Origin: Dorea sp. D27
GTDB lineage: Bacteria; Bacillota; Clostridia; Lachnospirales; Lachnospiraceae
NCBI RefSeq assembly: GCF_001185345.1
Contig: NZ_KQ236744.1
Span: 121,626-185,625, forward strand
Length of the DNA stretch: 64,000 nt
Reading direction: 5' to 3'
Shown here: positions 36,342 through 46,324 of the stretch, in pieces
Layout of the letters: the number at the start of each line of letters is the position of its first letter
How positions within the stretch are numbered: position 1 is the stretch's first letter
The notes under the pieces: generated by a model
What the model was told of the DNA's origin: nothing
Database searches by the model: none
Seen by the model: the letters and a program-made list of their open reading frames with translations, nothing else
Made by a program: the position numbers and the translations under genes

Positions 36342-37139
36342 ATGGATAATGAAATCATAATGCTCAATAAGATCGGGCTGACCGACGCAGAGGCCAAAGT
36401 CTATCTTACGCTCCTGCAGAACGGCAGCCTGTCGGGTTATGAGGCAGGAAAGCTGGCGGGGGTACCACGTTCCAAGATATACAATATACTGGAATCGCTC
36501 ATACAGAAAGGCTTCATACTTTACACAGAATATGAAAGCAACAATAAATATGCAGCTGTTCCGATGCCAGAGGTGGCGGAACGGGTTGAAGACGAGACAA
36601 AGAATGTCCTGTCTGGTTTGAAAGAGCGGCTCAGCATCTTTCCCCAGAAGACGAATCTGGATTATATCTGGCACATCAGGACGAACGGCAACGTATTCGC
36701 CAAATGCAGAGATATTATAAGAAAGACGAAGGAAGAGCTGCTTCTGCAGATATGGACAGAGGACCTCCCCTGCATCCTGGAAGATGTCCAGAAGCTGGAA
36801 GAAAAGGGGCTGAGGCTCGGCGCTGTCATATTTGGAGCAAAAGAAGAGGAGGAGATTCCTCTTAAAAAGTATTGCAGGCACGGAATGGGGCAAGAGAAAA
36901 AAGAGGAGATGGGAGGACGCTGGATTACGCTCGTGTCGGACAGGAGAGAAGTAGTGTTTGGACAGATTATAAGCGACACGATTGCCGAGGTAATCTGGAC
37001 AGAGAGCCGGCCTATGATATCCCTTGCCGCAGAGTGTGTCAGACATGACATGTACTTCTATAAGAGCGCGGACAAATTTACAGACCTTATGCAGCAGGAA
37101 TATGGGGACGACCTGAAAGGAATACGCAATATATTCTGA
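36342..37139 (+). CDS. TrmB-family transcriptional regulator
   Basis: 265 aa with an N-terminal winged helix (LNKIGLTDAEAKVYLTLLQNG, GVPRSKIYNILESLIQKGFI; residues about 6-70) and a C-terminal sensor region with DYIWHIRTNGNVFAKCRDIIRKTKEELLLQIW, the TrmB pattern (a sugar- or metabolite-binding PLD-like fold). It lies in the same operon as the cyclodeaminase-like gene and probably controls it. This family is distinct from the trmB methyltransferase gene elsewhere in the window. Confidence 0.88.
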   Translation: MDNEIIMLNKIGLTDAEAKVYLTLLQNGSLSGYEAGKLAGVPRSKIYNILESLIQKGFILYTEYESNNKYAAVPMPEVAERVEDETKNVLSGLKERLSIFPQKTNLDYIWHIRTNGNVFAKCRDIIRKTKEELLLQIWTEDLPCILEDVQKLEEKGLRLGAVIFGAKEEEEIPLKKYCRHGMGQEKKEEMGGRWITLVSDRREVVFGQIISDTIAEVIWTESRPMISLAAECVRHDMYFYKSADKFTDLMQQEYGDDLKGIRNIF

Positions 37140-37172
37140 TAGTATAAATATGAGAACAGGCACAGTGTGCAG

Positions 37173-37196
37173 CAGGCACGCGTGCCTGTTTTTTTT
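37173..37196 (+). terminator. Intrinsic terminator of the OCD operon
   Basis: CAGGCACGCGTGCCTG palindrome followed by eight T residues. Confidence 0.7.
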
Positions 37197-37252
37197 GCGT
37201 TCAAAGCGCCACCATATTATGCATAAACACGAACAAATTCAGGTAGAACCGT

Positions 37253-37279
37253 TAATTTATACTGCTTTTGTGCCGATAT
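37253..37279 (+). promoter_or_regulatory. Sigma-D (sigma-28) promoter
   Basis: TAAT (37253-37256), exactly 15 bases, then GCCGATAT (37272-37279), very close to the flagellar consensus TAAA-N15-GCCGATAA. It lies about 45 bases before the soluble chemoreceptor gene. Confidence 0.75.
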
Positions 37280-37322
37280 ATATATAATAAGAAGGCTTAT
37301 ACTTACAATAGGAGGAACGGTT

Positions 37323-38741
37323 ATGGGAAGAAACGAAGAAAAAGCATTGGACATGCTGGAGATGTCCAGGACACGCTCGGATAAAATGCATAAGATTATT
37401 GCCAGGATAATAGAGGGAAGAAAACAGTTCCGGACAATCGCGGATATCAACCTGCATGCATCGCTTCAGATGAGCAGCCTGAATCTGGAACTTGGAGATA
37501 AAAGTGACAGGATTATAAATTACGGGAAAAAGATAGGCTCTGTCGGAGCCAATATCCAGGCGGATTTATCTTCCACGTCAAACCATACGGCTATGATAAT
37601 GGCAGAACACGAGAACCTGTCAAATACGCTGGCTGAAGTCTCCGACAATTCGGCGCATGTGCTTGGAAGCCTGAATGAAAATAAGGACGCGCTGTCAGGG
37701 ATGCAGGAGATGTGTTCTGTCGTTTCCGCGGAATCAAAGACGATGAAGAAAGACATGGCCGAGCTGCAGCGCAAGATTGATGACGTGAAACGTGCGGTCG
37801 GAAGCATCAACAGCATCTCGAACCAGATAAACCTCCTGTCTCTGAATGCGTCCGTGGAGGCTGCGAGAGCGGGGGAGGCAGGCAAAGGCTTCGGCGTCGT
37901 CGCAGGGGAGATACATAAGCTCTATGAGGCGACGAACGTGATGATAAAGGATATGGAAAAATCGCTGGAAAATATAACCGTTGCATCGGCAAGGAGCGTC
38001 AAAAGCGTCAACACGACTGTAGATTCGCTGGACAAGGTAGAGCAGGATGTATCCGAAGTGGTGGAGCGCAATGAGGAAAGCGGGAGAGAGATCAGCCTGA
38101 TTGTCGATAACATAGCCAAGGTTGCCGCCACGAGCGAGGAAATCAGCAGCTCTATCAATGAGACGAGCCAGAACATGGAGCATCTCGGAAGAGAGACGGA
38201 CAGCCTTCTGAAGATGACCCAGAATCTTGAAGACTTGAACCATGCGCTTCTGGAAAAGGTCATCAGGCCGATACAGACGCTGGAAGAGAAGATGGAGACG
38301 AGCACGGAGATTATCGGCAGGCTGAATAAGGATACCTTCTATCGGCTGGATAACCGTATCTTCATAGACTCTATGAAGTCTGCAATATCCGCCCACAGGA
38401 CATGGGTCGCAACACTTAAGGGCATAGCGGACACGAAAGAGATCGTACCGCTACAAGCCAACCCCAGAAAATGCGGGTTCGGGCATTTCTACTACACAAT
38501 CACTCCGCAGAAATCAGACATACTTAAGATATGGGGGAGTGTAGAGAAGCCGCACCAGGAACTGCATGAATTAGGGGACGAGGCTGTCATGGCAATAAAG
38601 AACGGCAAAGAACATATGCTGGATTCTATTTATCAGAGAGCGGTGTCAATATCATCTATGCTGATAGAGAAATTTGAGACTATGGTGAGGATGTCCGAGG
38701 ACTATGAACGGCGAGGAGAAAGTGTATTTGAGGCGGATTAA
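37323..38741 (+). CDS. Soluble chemoreceptor with C-terminal CZB zinc-binding domain
   Basis: 472 aa without transmembrane helices, so the receptor is cytoplasmic. A helical N-terminal part precedes the MCP signalling hairpin ([32 protein letters not shown] near residue 180). The C-terminal ~120 residues form a CZB domain: His in SAHRTWVATL, Cys in RKCGFGHFYY and His in KPHQELHELG, the 3His/1Cys zinc site. Such domains sense zinc or oxidants such as hypochlorous acid. AGGAGG precedes the ATG. It is the first gene after a sigma-D promoter and heads a co-directional run to 46732. Confidence 0.92.
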   Translation: MGRNEEKALDMLEMSRTRSDKMHKIIARIIEGRKQFRTIADINLHASLQMSSLNLELGDKSDRIINYGKKIGSVGANIQADLSSTSNHTAMIMAEHENLSNTLAEVSDNSAHVLGSLNENKDALSGMQEMCSVVSAESKTMKKDMAELQRKIDDVKRAVGSINSISNQINLLSLNASVEAARAGEAGKGFGVVAGEIHKLYEATNVMIKDMEKSLENITVASARSVKSVNTTVDSLDKVEQDVSEVVERNEESGREISLIVDNIAKVAATSEEISSSINETSQNMEHLGRETDSLLKMTQNLEDLNHALLEKVIRPIQTLEEKMETSTEIIGRLNKDTFYRLDNRIFIDSMKSAISAHRTWVATLKGIADTKEIVPLQANPRKCGFGHFYYTITPQKSDILKIWGSVEKPHQELHELGDEAVMAIKNGKEHMLDSIYQRAVSISSMLIEKFETMVRMSEDYERRGESVFEAD

Positions 38742-38777
38742 GCAAGCAGCTGCCCGAATGCGGTGAAGGTGGAAGAT

Positions 38778-41700
38778 ATGAGGAAAAACACAAGCTTCAG
38801 GATATTAAAATTATTGATGATTACAGCAGTCATTGCCGCATTAGGATTTACTGTCCGGGCGCAGGAGGTGCTGGCAGTTGGAATCCATGTGGATGAAAAT
38901 GCGACCCAGACCGATGAAGAGAAAAAAGATTCCCAGGAGGCAGAGACGGGGGAACAGGAAGAGACGGGCAGGGATGCGGCCGAAGAATCGGATAACGCAG
39001 AGAAGGATGGCGAGGCTGTGGCCGGACTGGAGAGCATAGAACTGGTTCCGGCAGATACGTCCGCTTTCCGGCAGTTAAAGGATGCGGCTGCGGGCCGGAC
39101 GGATATACGCAGGGTGATGCTAAAGGAAAGAGGCAGCGTTTCAACTGTTGCAGCGACCCCGGAAGCATTCAACATAGCAGAAGGGGATATCACGCTGTCC
39201 GAAAACGGGGACTATAAACAGATAGATAAGCTTGATGCGGTTGTGGCGACGGGGACTCAGGGGGATCAGCAGTACATCGTGACCGGATCTACCGGAGAGT
39301 ATAACATTCATGTAGAAAGCGGAGCTTCCCCGACGATACAGGTGCAGGGCATGCAGATAAACATGCTGCCCGGCGGAGCAAAAAAAGGCGGGATATATAT
39401 AGAAGCAGGGGCATCGGTTACACTTGTCCTCGGTGCGGATGACACGGAAGTGACCGGAAGTCAGTTCATGCCGGGGATTACGCTGGAACCGGGCGCAACA
39501 CTGAATATCAATGGAACCGGTGTGATGAACGTAAGCGGAGGCGCCGGGGCAGACGGTATCAGCGGTATAGATAATTCACAGGGAGGCACGCTCAAGGTGG
39601 AGGGCGGTGCCCGTCTGCATGTGTACAGCGATCAAGAAGCGGCATGTAATGTCAAGGTTTCTTCCATCTCCAACAAGATACTTCAGGGGACGCTTGAGAC
39701 GCCGATATCTACAAGTGCGTCTACAAAGATACAGGCAGAGAACAAGAACGACAGGACCGAACAGTACCCGATGGCCCTGCCTGCAGGGTATCGTTCCTTT
39801 GCCGTGTCCACGACCGCGGACGGCGGAGAATATGTCTCATACTTCCCGGGAACGGACGGCAATGTGCAGAATTCCCATCTGCTCGTCGATAAGAGTACAC
39901 CGGCACGGCACAGCTATAACCTGACAGGTGCGGGCAATACGTTTGCTTCTCTTGGCAATCTGATAGACCAGGAAGTGAAATATACGGTAATATTCCAGGC
40001 AAACGGCGGTACGTTCCACGAGACAGAGAATGATAAGCTTATATTTGACGGCAGTAAAAAGATAGGATATGGGAAGACGATAACAGGTGCCCCGACAGAC
40101 GCAGACGTAGAACGCAATGCCCATACCCTGCTTGACTGGTACCGGATACAGGATTCTACGGCAGATGCCGACAAGTGGAATTTTGACAGGGATGAGGTGG
40201 TCAAGGATAACCTGACGCTGTATGCAACATGGAAGCCGGATTCATGTACCGTCATCTACCGTTCCGGAAACCGGACTGTAGCTACCAAAGATGGGTATGA
40301 TTACGAGGATACGATAGAGAAAGCCGGCTGGATGCCGGGCAGCGACTATAACCCGGGCTATACGCTCGTGTACTGGGTAGGAGAAGACGGAAAGCGGTGG
40401 GAGTTCGGAACCGGAGGGACGAAGCTTATGAAAGCGACAACGGTTCTGACCGCAGTATGGCTCCAGGACTGCACGGTCACCTTTGACCCGAATGTGGCAG
40501 GTGAAGAAGTGACAGGATGGCCGAGACAGACGACTGTACCGGCGACATGGCTCGTAAGCAGGCCGGATGACAAGCCAACGAGGACCGGCTACCGGTTTAC
40601 AGACTGGTATAAGGACAAAGCATGTACCGAGGCGTGGGACTTTGATTCCGATACGGCCAAAGGGGCAAAGCTGACGCTCTATGCGGGATGGGGAGCGGAG
40701 AATACTACCGTGACGTTCCATGTGGATACGGATGCGGGCGAATCGGTCACTCCGACGACACGGTCTGTCGGATTTGGCAATACGATAGATGAGCCTTCGG
40801 CTGCGAAGCCGAAACGGATGGGCAGCCTGACTACAGAGTACGAAGTAGAAGGGTGGTATACAGATGAAAGGCTTACAAAGAGATGGGATTTCAGCGAAGA
40901 GCTCATCGACCCGGACGGGAACTTTGACCTGTATGTAAAATGGAAGCAGAAGACGTGTTACGCGATATTGAATCCAGGGGACAGGGAAGCGCTGCCTCAG
41001 GAGGAGATTCCTAAATCGGTGCCTTACGGCAGCAGCCTGGAGACACAGTACGGTATCGGCGGACTGGATCGGGAATTCACCAAAAAGGGGCACAAGATAA
41101 CCGGCTGGCGCACAACTGCAGGACAGACGTGGGAGCTGGACAAGCCGCTGACAGAGGACGTGACGCTCCGTGCACAGTGGGAAGCGGAAGTCTATGATGT
41201 AGATTTCGTGACACCGGCAGATGCACCAGAGCTGCCGGAGGGTGATAAGAAGCAGTCTGTCGTATACAACCGTACGGTACAGGCGCCTGCATATCCGGAG
41301 ACGGATGACGCATGGCCGGGCCATACGTTCCTTGGATGGAACACGGAAGAGGACGGCAGCGGAACCTATTGGAAATTCTCGGGCGAGGCAGGGGCCAACC
41401 TGGTAGAAGGTCCTTTCACATTATATGCACAATGGCAGTGGGATGAGTATACGGTGCAATTCCATACATATGCCGGCGACGAGAATCCTCCGCCGGACGT
41501 GGCAGGACTTCATTATGGCGACAAGATACCCGAGCCTGCGGAGCCGGCACGGGAGCACTATAGTTTCCTCGGCTGGTTCAAGGATGAAGAACACACGCAG
41601 CTGTGGGACTTTGATACGGACACGATAACAGGCAGCACGGTATTATATGCGGGTTGGGAAGGCAGTATCATCGATGTCTCGCTTCATGTCAGATACGAGC

Positions 41701-43295
41701 CGGAACATGCGGTGCATCCGGATGAAGAGGTGACAGTAAGTCCGATAGAGGATATCCGGTACGGGGACTTTCTTGACAGGGACATGCTTCAGAGCCTGGA
41801 CGAGACGAAGCACCGTGACGGGTACACGCTTAATGGCTGGTATATGCAGTCTGACTATGCGGAGGAAAGCTTATGGGACTTTGCCGGAATGAGGGCAGAA
41901 CCCGCAGATGAGCAGATGGATCTGTATGCATATTGGACATGGGATGAATATACGGTGAACTTCGTCACATATGATGGAGATGAGGTCAACAACATCCCGC
42001 CGGCAGAAGGAGTCCACTTCGGAGAAAAAGTTGCAAGGCCGGCAAATGACCCGGTAAGGGAACATTATGAATTTGATGACTGGTATCCTGATTTAGATGC
42101 GGAAGAGAAAAAGCCGTGGAAGTTCGACACGGATACCGTGACCGGTGACATGAACTTATATGCCGGATGGATTCCAGATGTGTACACACTATCATTTGAG
42201 ACAAACGGCGGAACCGCACTGAATCCGGTGCAGGTGCCATACGGCACCTTTGTAGATAAGGATGCGCTTAAGACAGTGCGGACCGGGTATGAACTTACAG
42301 GCTGGTACAAGGATCCGGGGCTGACAGAAACGTTTGCTCCCGAGAGTGACTATGTGGACCGGGATATGACAATCTATGCGGCGTGGGAGCTGGAGAAGTT
42401 CTCTGTACGGCTGCATTACCGGGCGGACAAAGACAGCCAGGAAGAAGAGGTCATCACTTATACGGACGTGTACCAGGCAGGAGATTATATCACGAAGCCG
42501 GATAAGACGGTTCCCCACAAGACACTGAGCAGCTGGTTCACAGAACCTGGCTGGCAGAAAGAAAAGCAATGGGTATTCAAAAGAGACAAGGTGTCCGGAG
42601 ATACCGACCTCTATGCGTACTGGTCGGACACGTTATATAACGTACATTTCGAGACATACGGCGGAACGGAGATCGAGGACAAAGAACTTGCATGGGGCAG
42701 CCTTCTGGAGATGCCGGAAGCCCCGGAGCATGAGGGCTGTACGTTCGGCGGATGGTATAAGGATGCGGAATATAAGACTTCCTGGGACTTCGAAGAAGAT
42801 TTTGTAGACGGTAACACGACCATCTACGCCAGATGGAATCCCAATATGTACACGGTTACGTTTGATGCGGCAGGAGGCTTAAGTACGCCGGCGGCCCAGA
42901 AGATTCCTTATGGTTCGCTCATCGCAGAACCTGCGGCGCCTGTAAGAGAAGGCTATACGCTGACCGGATGGAAAAGTGCGGATGGCGCTGCCGGAAACTG
43001 GAACTTCTCGCAGGATACGGTTGCAGGGGATATGACGTTGACAGCACAGTGGACGGAAGCCGCAGCCGTGGCCAAAGAGCAGCAGACAGAAGGAGGAGCG
43101 GGTTCGGGTGGAGGCTCAGGAACCTCTGGTTCCGGGGGCAATCCCATTGATTCCGCAACCCAGGCGCTGACAGATGCGGTAGAAGGACTGAAAAAGATCC
43201 TCACAGGAGACAAGGCACCCCTGACCTATGCGGTCACAGGTATCTTCCTGTCTGCCGCCGCCATCATATGGCTGCTGAAGAAGCGTTTTAAATAG
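38778..43295 (+). CDS. Large surface protein with 13 InlB-type (Listeria-Bacteroides) repeats
   Basis: 1505 aa. The ATG at 38778 has AAGGTGG 5 bases upstream; a GTG at 38763 is possible. A signal peptide (LKLLMITAVIAALGFTVRA) is followed by an acidic Glu/Asp linker and a beta-helical region (about 130-300; QVQGMQINMLPGG, GTGVMNVSGGAGADGI). From about residue 405 come 13 repeats of ~70-80 residues, each ending in an LYAxW-like motif (LYATW, LYAGW, LYAQW, LYAYW, IYARW and variants). After a Gly/Ser linker (GGAGSGGGSGTSGSGG) there is a C-terminal TM helix and KKRFK. No LPxTG sortase signal precedes it, so it is membrane-anchored. Likely an adhesin. It lies 36 bases after the chemoreceptor gene. 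Confidence 0.88.
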   Translation: MRKNTSFRILKLLMITAVIAALGFTVRAQEVLAVGIHVDENATQTDEEKKDSQEAETGEQEETGRDAAEESDNAEKDGEAVAGLESIELVPADTSAFRQLKDAAAGRTDIRRVMLKERGSVSTVAATPEAFNIAEGDITLSENGDYKQIDKLDAVVATGTQGDQQYIVTGSTGEYNIHVESGASPTIQVQGMQINMLPGGAKKGGIYIEAGASVTLVLGADDTEVTGSQFMPGITLEPGATLNINGTGVMNVSGGAGADGISGIDNSQGGTLKVEGGARLHVYSDQEAACNVKVSSISNKILQGTLETPISTSASTKIQAENKNDRTEQYPMALPAGYRSFAVSTTADGGEYVSYFPGTDGNVQNSHLLVDKSTPARHSYNLTGAGNTFASLGNLIDQEVKYTVIFQANGGTFHETENDKLIFDGSKKIGYGKTITGAPTDADVERNAHTLLDWYRIQDSTADADKWNFDRDEVVKDNLTLYATWKPDSCTVIYRSGNRTVATKDGYDYEDTIEKAGWMPGSDYNPGYTLVYWVGEDGKRWEFGTGGTKLMKATTVLTAVWLQDCTVTFDPNVAGEEVTGWPRQTTVPATWLVSRPDDKPTRTGYRFTDWYKDKACTEAWDFDSDTAKGAKLTLYAGWGAENTTVTFHVDTDAGESVTPTTRSVGFGNTIDEPSAAKPKRMGSLTTEYEVEGWYTDERLTKRWDFSEELIDPDGNFDLYVKWKQKTCYAILNPGDREALPQEEIPKSVPYGSSLETQYGIGGLDREFTKKGHKITGWRTTAGQTWELDKPLTEDVTLRAQWEAEVYDVDFVTPADAPELPEGDKKQSVVYNRTVQAPAYPETDDAWPGHTFLGWNTEEDGSGTYWKFSGEAGANLVEGPFTLYAQWQWDEYTVQFHTYAGDENPPPDVAGLHYGDKIPEPAEPAREHYSFLGWFKDEEHTQLWDFDTDTITGSTVLYAGWEGSIIDVSLHVRYEPEHAVHPDEEVTVSPIEDIRYGDFLDRDMLQSLDETKHRDGYTLNGWYMQSDYAEESLWDFAGMRAEPADEQMDLYAYWTWDEYTVNFVTYDGDEVNNIPPAEGVHFGEKVARPANDPVREHYEFDDWYPDLDAEEKKPWKFDTDTVTGDMNLYAGWIPDVYTLSFETNGGTALNPVQVPYGTFVDKDALKTVRTGYELTGWYKDPGLTETFAPESDYVDRDMTIYAAWELEKFSVRLHYRADKDSQEEEVITYTDVYQAGDYITKPDKTVPHKTLSSWFTEPGWQKEKQWVFKRDKVSGDTDLYAYWSDTLYNVHFETYGGTEIEDKELAWGSLLEMPEAPEHEGCTFGGWYKDAEYKTSWDFEEDFVDGNTTIYARWNPNMYTVTFDAAGGLSTPAAQKIPYGSLIAEPAAPVREGYTLTGWKSADGAAGNWNFSQDTVAGDMTLTAQWTEAAAVAKEQQTEGGAGSGGGSGTSGSGGNPIDSATQALTDAVEGLKKILTGDKAPLTYAVTGIFLSAAAIIWLLKKRFK

Positions 43296-43318
43296 TTTAA
43301 AAAGTGAAGGTATGCACG

Positions 43319-44368
43319 GTGAACGATGGAAAAGTAACATACAGAGAATTAGAACTATATTTGAAGAAAAGAAATTATTTTGGAATGCGGCCGGACAAGG
43401 AATTTATCCGGTCGCAGCTGGAAGACCCGTATCTGAGCGGGATTACATTTGACGGACTGCTGCGTGAGGGATGGAAGGTATATCTGCAGAAGATGCTGGA
43501 ACGTGGTTCGCAATGGGAAGAGATACGCAAGGAGAAGAAAAAAGAGCAGGCCAATATCAGGGCCCTTTTCTACGGCATGGGCAGCGCTAATGACAGGGAA
43601 GACGGGAGAGGCAGCTTCGTGGAAACGGATGACGGTATGGAACTCAAATTGATTCTGCATCGGCCCGGTCCGGGAGAGAAAAGGCTCACGGAAAACGATA
43701 TCTGGAAAATGCTCATAAAAAAAGGGGTCACATACGGTGTGAAAGAGTCATATATCCGCCGACTTGTCGAGCGCCCTATATACGAAAAGCGCTTCAGGAT
43801 TGCACAGGGAGAACGTCCTGAGGCAGGAGAGGACGGAAAAGTCGTCTATCATTTCAATAAGGACTTCAGCATGGCACCTAAAATAGATGCAGATGGAAAA
43901 GCAGATTATAAATCGCTGGACTATGTCAAAAATGTCAACAAGGGTGATCTGCTGTGCGAGATTATCCCACCAACCCGGGGGAAAGAAGGCAGAGGGCTGG
44001 ATGGCAGCATCATACCTGGTATCGAAGGGAAAGGTGCAGATGTATCGGCGGGCATGAATACGCTTCTGTCGGCCGATAAAAAAAGAATCTACGCCTCCTG
44101 TGAGGGCTTTCCTGTAGATGAAGACGGCGTCATCCATGTGTGCAAATACCTGCAGCTTGAAAACGTGGGCGCTACAACAGGTAACATAGACTTTATCGGA
44201 TCTGTCTACGTGAAAGGAGATGTACAGTCGGGCTTCAAGGTCTCGGCGACAGATGATATCATCGTGGACGGGCTTGTAGAAGGAAGTCTGGAGGCCGGCG
44301 GAAACATAATCCTTAGAAATGGCATGAAGGGGCCGGACGGGAATCGCTTTCGGCGGGCAAGGATATAA
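43319..44368 (+). CDS. FapA/DUF342 protein, N-terminal part, frameshifted
   Basis: This is the first part of a FapA (DUF342) family protein, about 350 of an expected ~550 residues. DUF342 hallmarks are present: GDLLCEIIPPTRGKEGRGLDGS, GKGADVSAGMNTLLSADKK and the beta-helix start GNIDFIGSVYVKGDVQSGFKVSATDDI. After ILRNGMKGPDG the frame runs into a TAA, while the conserved continuation lies in the next frame from 44344. One base appears to be missing between about 44331 and 44344. The start is taken as the GTG at 43319 with GAAGGT 8 bases upstream; a GTG at 43304 is possible. In Vibrio and Bacillus relatives FapA-type proteins affect flagellar placement or chemotaxis. Confidence 0.75.
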   Translation: MNDGKVTYRELELYLKKRNYFGMRPDKEFIRSQLEDPYLSGITFDGLLREGWKVYLQKMLERGSQWEEIRKEKKKEQANIRALFYGMGSANDREDGRGSFVETDDGMELKLILHRPGPGEKRLTENDIWKMLIKKGVTYGVKESYIRRLVERPIYEKRFRIAQGERPEAGEDGKVVYHFNKDFSMAPKIDADGKADYKSLDYVKNVNKGDLLCEIIPPTRGKEGRGLDGSIIPGIEGKGADVSAGMNTLLSADKKRIYASCEGFPVDEDGVIHVCKYLQLENVGATTGNIDFIGSVYVKGDVQSGFKVSATDDIIVDGLVEGSLEAGGNIILRNGMKGPDGNRFRRARI

Positions 44369-44964
44369 GAGCTGAGTTTGTGGAAAATGCGGAGGTTCTC
44401 GTAAAAGGAAATATATATGCAGATGTGGTTATGAACAGCAAGGTAGAATGCTGGGAGAGTATGTTCATATTTGGCAGTAGAGGCAGGATAGTCGGAGGGG
44501 AGTATTGGGCCGGCAATAAGATAGAAGCAGACGAGATTGGAAATGAGGCCAACGTATATACTGCGCTCAGGCTGTTTCCATCCGTCGGTGAAGACCGGAA
44601 ACGGAAAAACTTTACGTTACAGGTCAAGGAGGCAAGCAGCATGATCAATGAACTGTCCAAGATTCTGGAACAGAGAGAGGGAATCGATGATGCGGCATGG
44701 AGAATCGTGGTGGTGAGAGTCTCCTATCTCATAAAATATCTGGATAAGCACATAGAGGACTGGCAGGACCGGCTGCGGAAAATACAGGAATGGAACAGGC
44801 AGAACCGGATGGTCAGGGCGATGGAGGTGCTTCATTCCAACATATACATAGAGCTGAACAGCGCTCCTTTCCGCAACCGCCATGAACGTTTTGGACGGAC
44901 AAAGATATATCTCGTAGGCGGGAATATAGATGTCATAACAGAAGGGAAAGATAGAAATGATTAA
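44344..44964 (+). CDS. FapA/DUF342 protein, C-terminal part, frameshifted
   Basis: The frame opens with SLSAGKDIRAEFVENAEVLVKGNIYADVVMNSK, which continues the DUF342 beta-helix of the preceding ORF without a gap in homology. It ends with a helical coiled-coil tail (ASSMINELSKILEQREGIDD). The ATG-like start at 44380 has no convincing RBS, so independent translation is unlikely. Its stop overlaps the start of the EAL gene by 8 bases, as expected if the intact gene was translationally coupled to it. Confidence 0.75.
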   Translation, partial: SLSAGKDIRAEFVENAEVLVKGNIYADVVMNSKVECWESMFIFGSRGRIVGGEYWAGNKIEADEIGNEANVYTALRLFPSVGEDRKRKNFTLQVKEASSMINELSKILEQREGIDDAAWRIVVVRVSYLIKYLDKHIEDWQDRLRKIQEWNRQNRMVRAMEVLHSNIYIELNSAPFRNRHERFGRTKIYLVGGNIDVITEGKDRND

Positions 44965-46300
44965 TTTTTTCAAATCGGGAATGGCCGACCGCCAGAAACC
45001 GGCTAAAGATGAACCGGGCAGAACACAAAGTGCTCAGCTGCTTGGCAGCCGTGATCTTCTGGAAAGAGAATACGCTGATGCGGATGAGATAACGAATGAG
45101 GTTCTGGCGATTATCCAGCTGAACCGGTTCAACCATCTGAATACAATCTTCGGCATGGAAATGATAGAGACGATTGTAAAGATTTTAAGCGGGCTCATCG
45201 TCGAATACGCGGAACGGATGGGCGGGAAGGCTTACTCCCTGCAGATGGATCTGATTGCTGTTATAACTCCGTACGGCGAGAGGGATACGTTCCTGGAAGG
45301 GCTTCAAGAACAAGTCAAGAAGATGGAAGAGGTAAACTTCCGGGATGAGGATATCGTATACAGCAACCATTATACATTTACATATATCGTATATTTCCTG
45401 GATTTTGACAAGTCGTATATACCTGATATCAAGCTGATTCTCGACAACATGCTGCTGAAGCTGAAACAGATTGGAAATGGAAACAGTACGAGGGGGGAAG
45501 TATATAACGGTGCAGGTGATCCGAACTGGAGGCTGCTGGACAGTTTGAGCAGGGAAGTGAAAAGAGGATGGGAAAACCGGGAGTTCATACCATATTACCA
45601 GCTTATCTATGAGCTGAAGACGAGCACGCCTGTGGGAGCAGAGCTTCTGACCAGATGGAACCACCCGGAGAGAGGGATACTCACCCCAAATGAATTCTTG
45701 TCGGTACTGGAAAAGCAGGGGCTCATACTGAATCTGGATTTATATATGCTTGAAGAGGCGTGCAAAAAAATCAAGAACTGGATAGAGGCGGAGCTTGTGA
45801 CAGTCCCTATAACGGTCAATATATCCAAGCTGAACCTTCACAGGGAGGATTTTCTGCCAAAGGTACTGGACATCGTCAGGCGGTATGATATACCCGGGGT
45901 GCTTCTCATACTTGAGATAGAGGAGAGTATCATCGTAACGGAACTGGATTCGGAACTCATACATACCATCAATGAGCTGAGAGACTATGGCATCCAGATA
46001 TCCATGGATAAATTTGCTGCTACGGAATATTCCTCGCTCAATGTCCTGCGCTACGTTCCTATAGATATGATTAAGGTGAATCCGTCTTTCTTTCCCGGTG
46101 AAGACGCAGACCGGAGGGAAAAGATTTTCGTGCGGAATGTATTCCGGATGCTGCGGGATCTCGGCATACGGGCAGTAGCGGAACGTGCCGAGACAAAAGA
46201 GGATATCGCCAAATTCGAGAAATATGGATGTGAGTGTGCGCAAGGTTTCTACTATTCAAAACCTATGTGCGACGAAGAATTTGAAAAGATAATATTTTAG
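44957..46300 (+). CDS. Degenerate GGDEF-EAL protein, probably a c-di-GMP binder or inactive phosphodiesterase
   Basis: 447 aa. The N-terminal half (about 35-165) resembles a GGDEF domain but has SLQMD where the active loop should be. The EAL half (about 195-445) retains the fold, but key sites are altered: GAELLTRW for the EALLRW motif (the Glu is kept), LEIEESI for the LTES Glu, MDKFAATEYSSL for DDFGTGYSSL (second Asp replaced by Lys), and IKVNPSFF for KID. AERAET and QGFYYSKP are near normal. Loss of two metal-related Asp residues makes hydrolysis unlikely. The start has GAAGGGAAAG upstream. Confidence 0.85.
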   Translation: MINFFKSGMADRQKPAKDEPGRTQSAQLLGSRDLLEREYADADEITNEVLAIIQLNRFNHLNTIFGMEMIETIVKILSGLIVEYAERMGGKAYSLQMDLIAVITPYGERDTFLEGLQEQVKKMEEVNFRDEDIVYSNHYTFTYIVYFLDFDKSYIPDIKLILDNMLLKLKQIGNGNSTRGEVYNGAGDPNWRLLDSLSREVKRGWENREFIPYYQLIYELKTSTPVGAELLTRWNHPERGILTPNEFLSVLEKQGLILNLDLYMLEEACKKIKNWIEAELVTVPITVNISKLNLHREDFLPKVLDIVRRYDIPGVLLILEIEESIIVTELDSELIHTINELRDYGIQISMDKFAATEYSSLNVLRYVPIDMIKVNPSFFPGEDADRREKIFVRNVFRMLRDLGIRAVAERAETKEDIAKFEKYGCECAQGFYYSKPMCDEEFEKIIF

Positions 46301-46324
46301 ATAGTATATGTAAGGAGAAATAAG

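Noticed and set aside
40242..41324. 360-codon minus-strand ORF inside the InlB-repeat gene
   Set aside because: Composition and position show an antisense shadow of the repeat region.
43116..43295. LPxTG sortase signal in the InlB-repeat protein
   Set aside because: The sequence before the C-terminal helix reads GDKAPLTYAVTG, which has no LPxTG-like motif.
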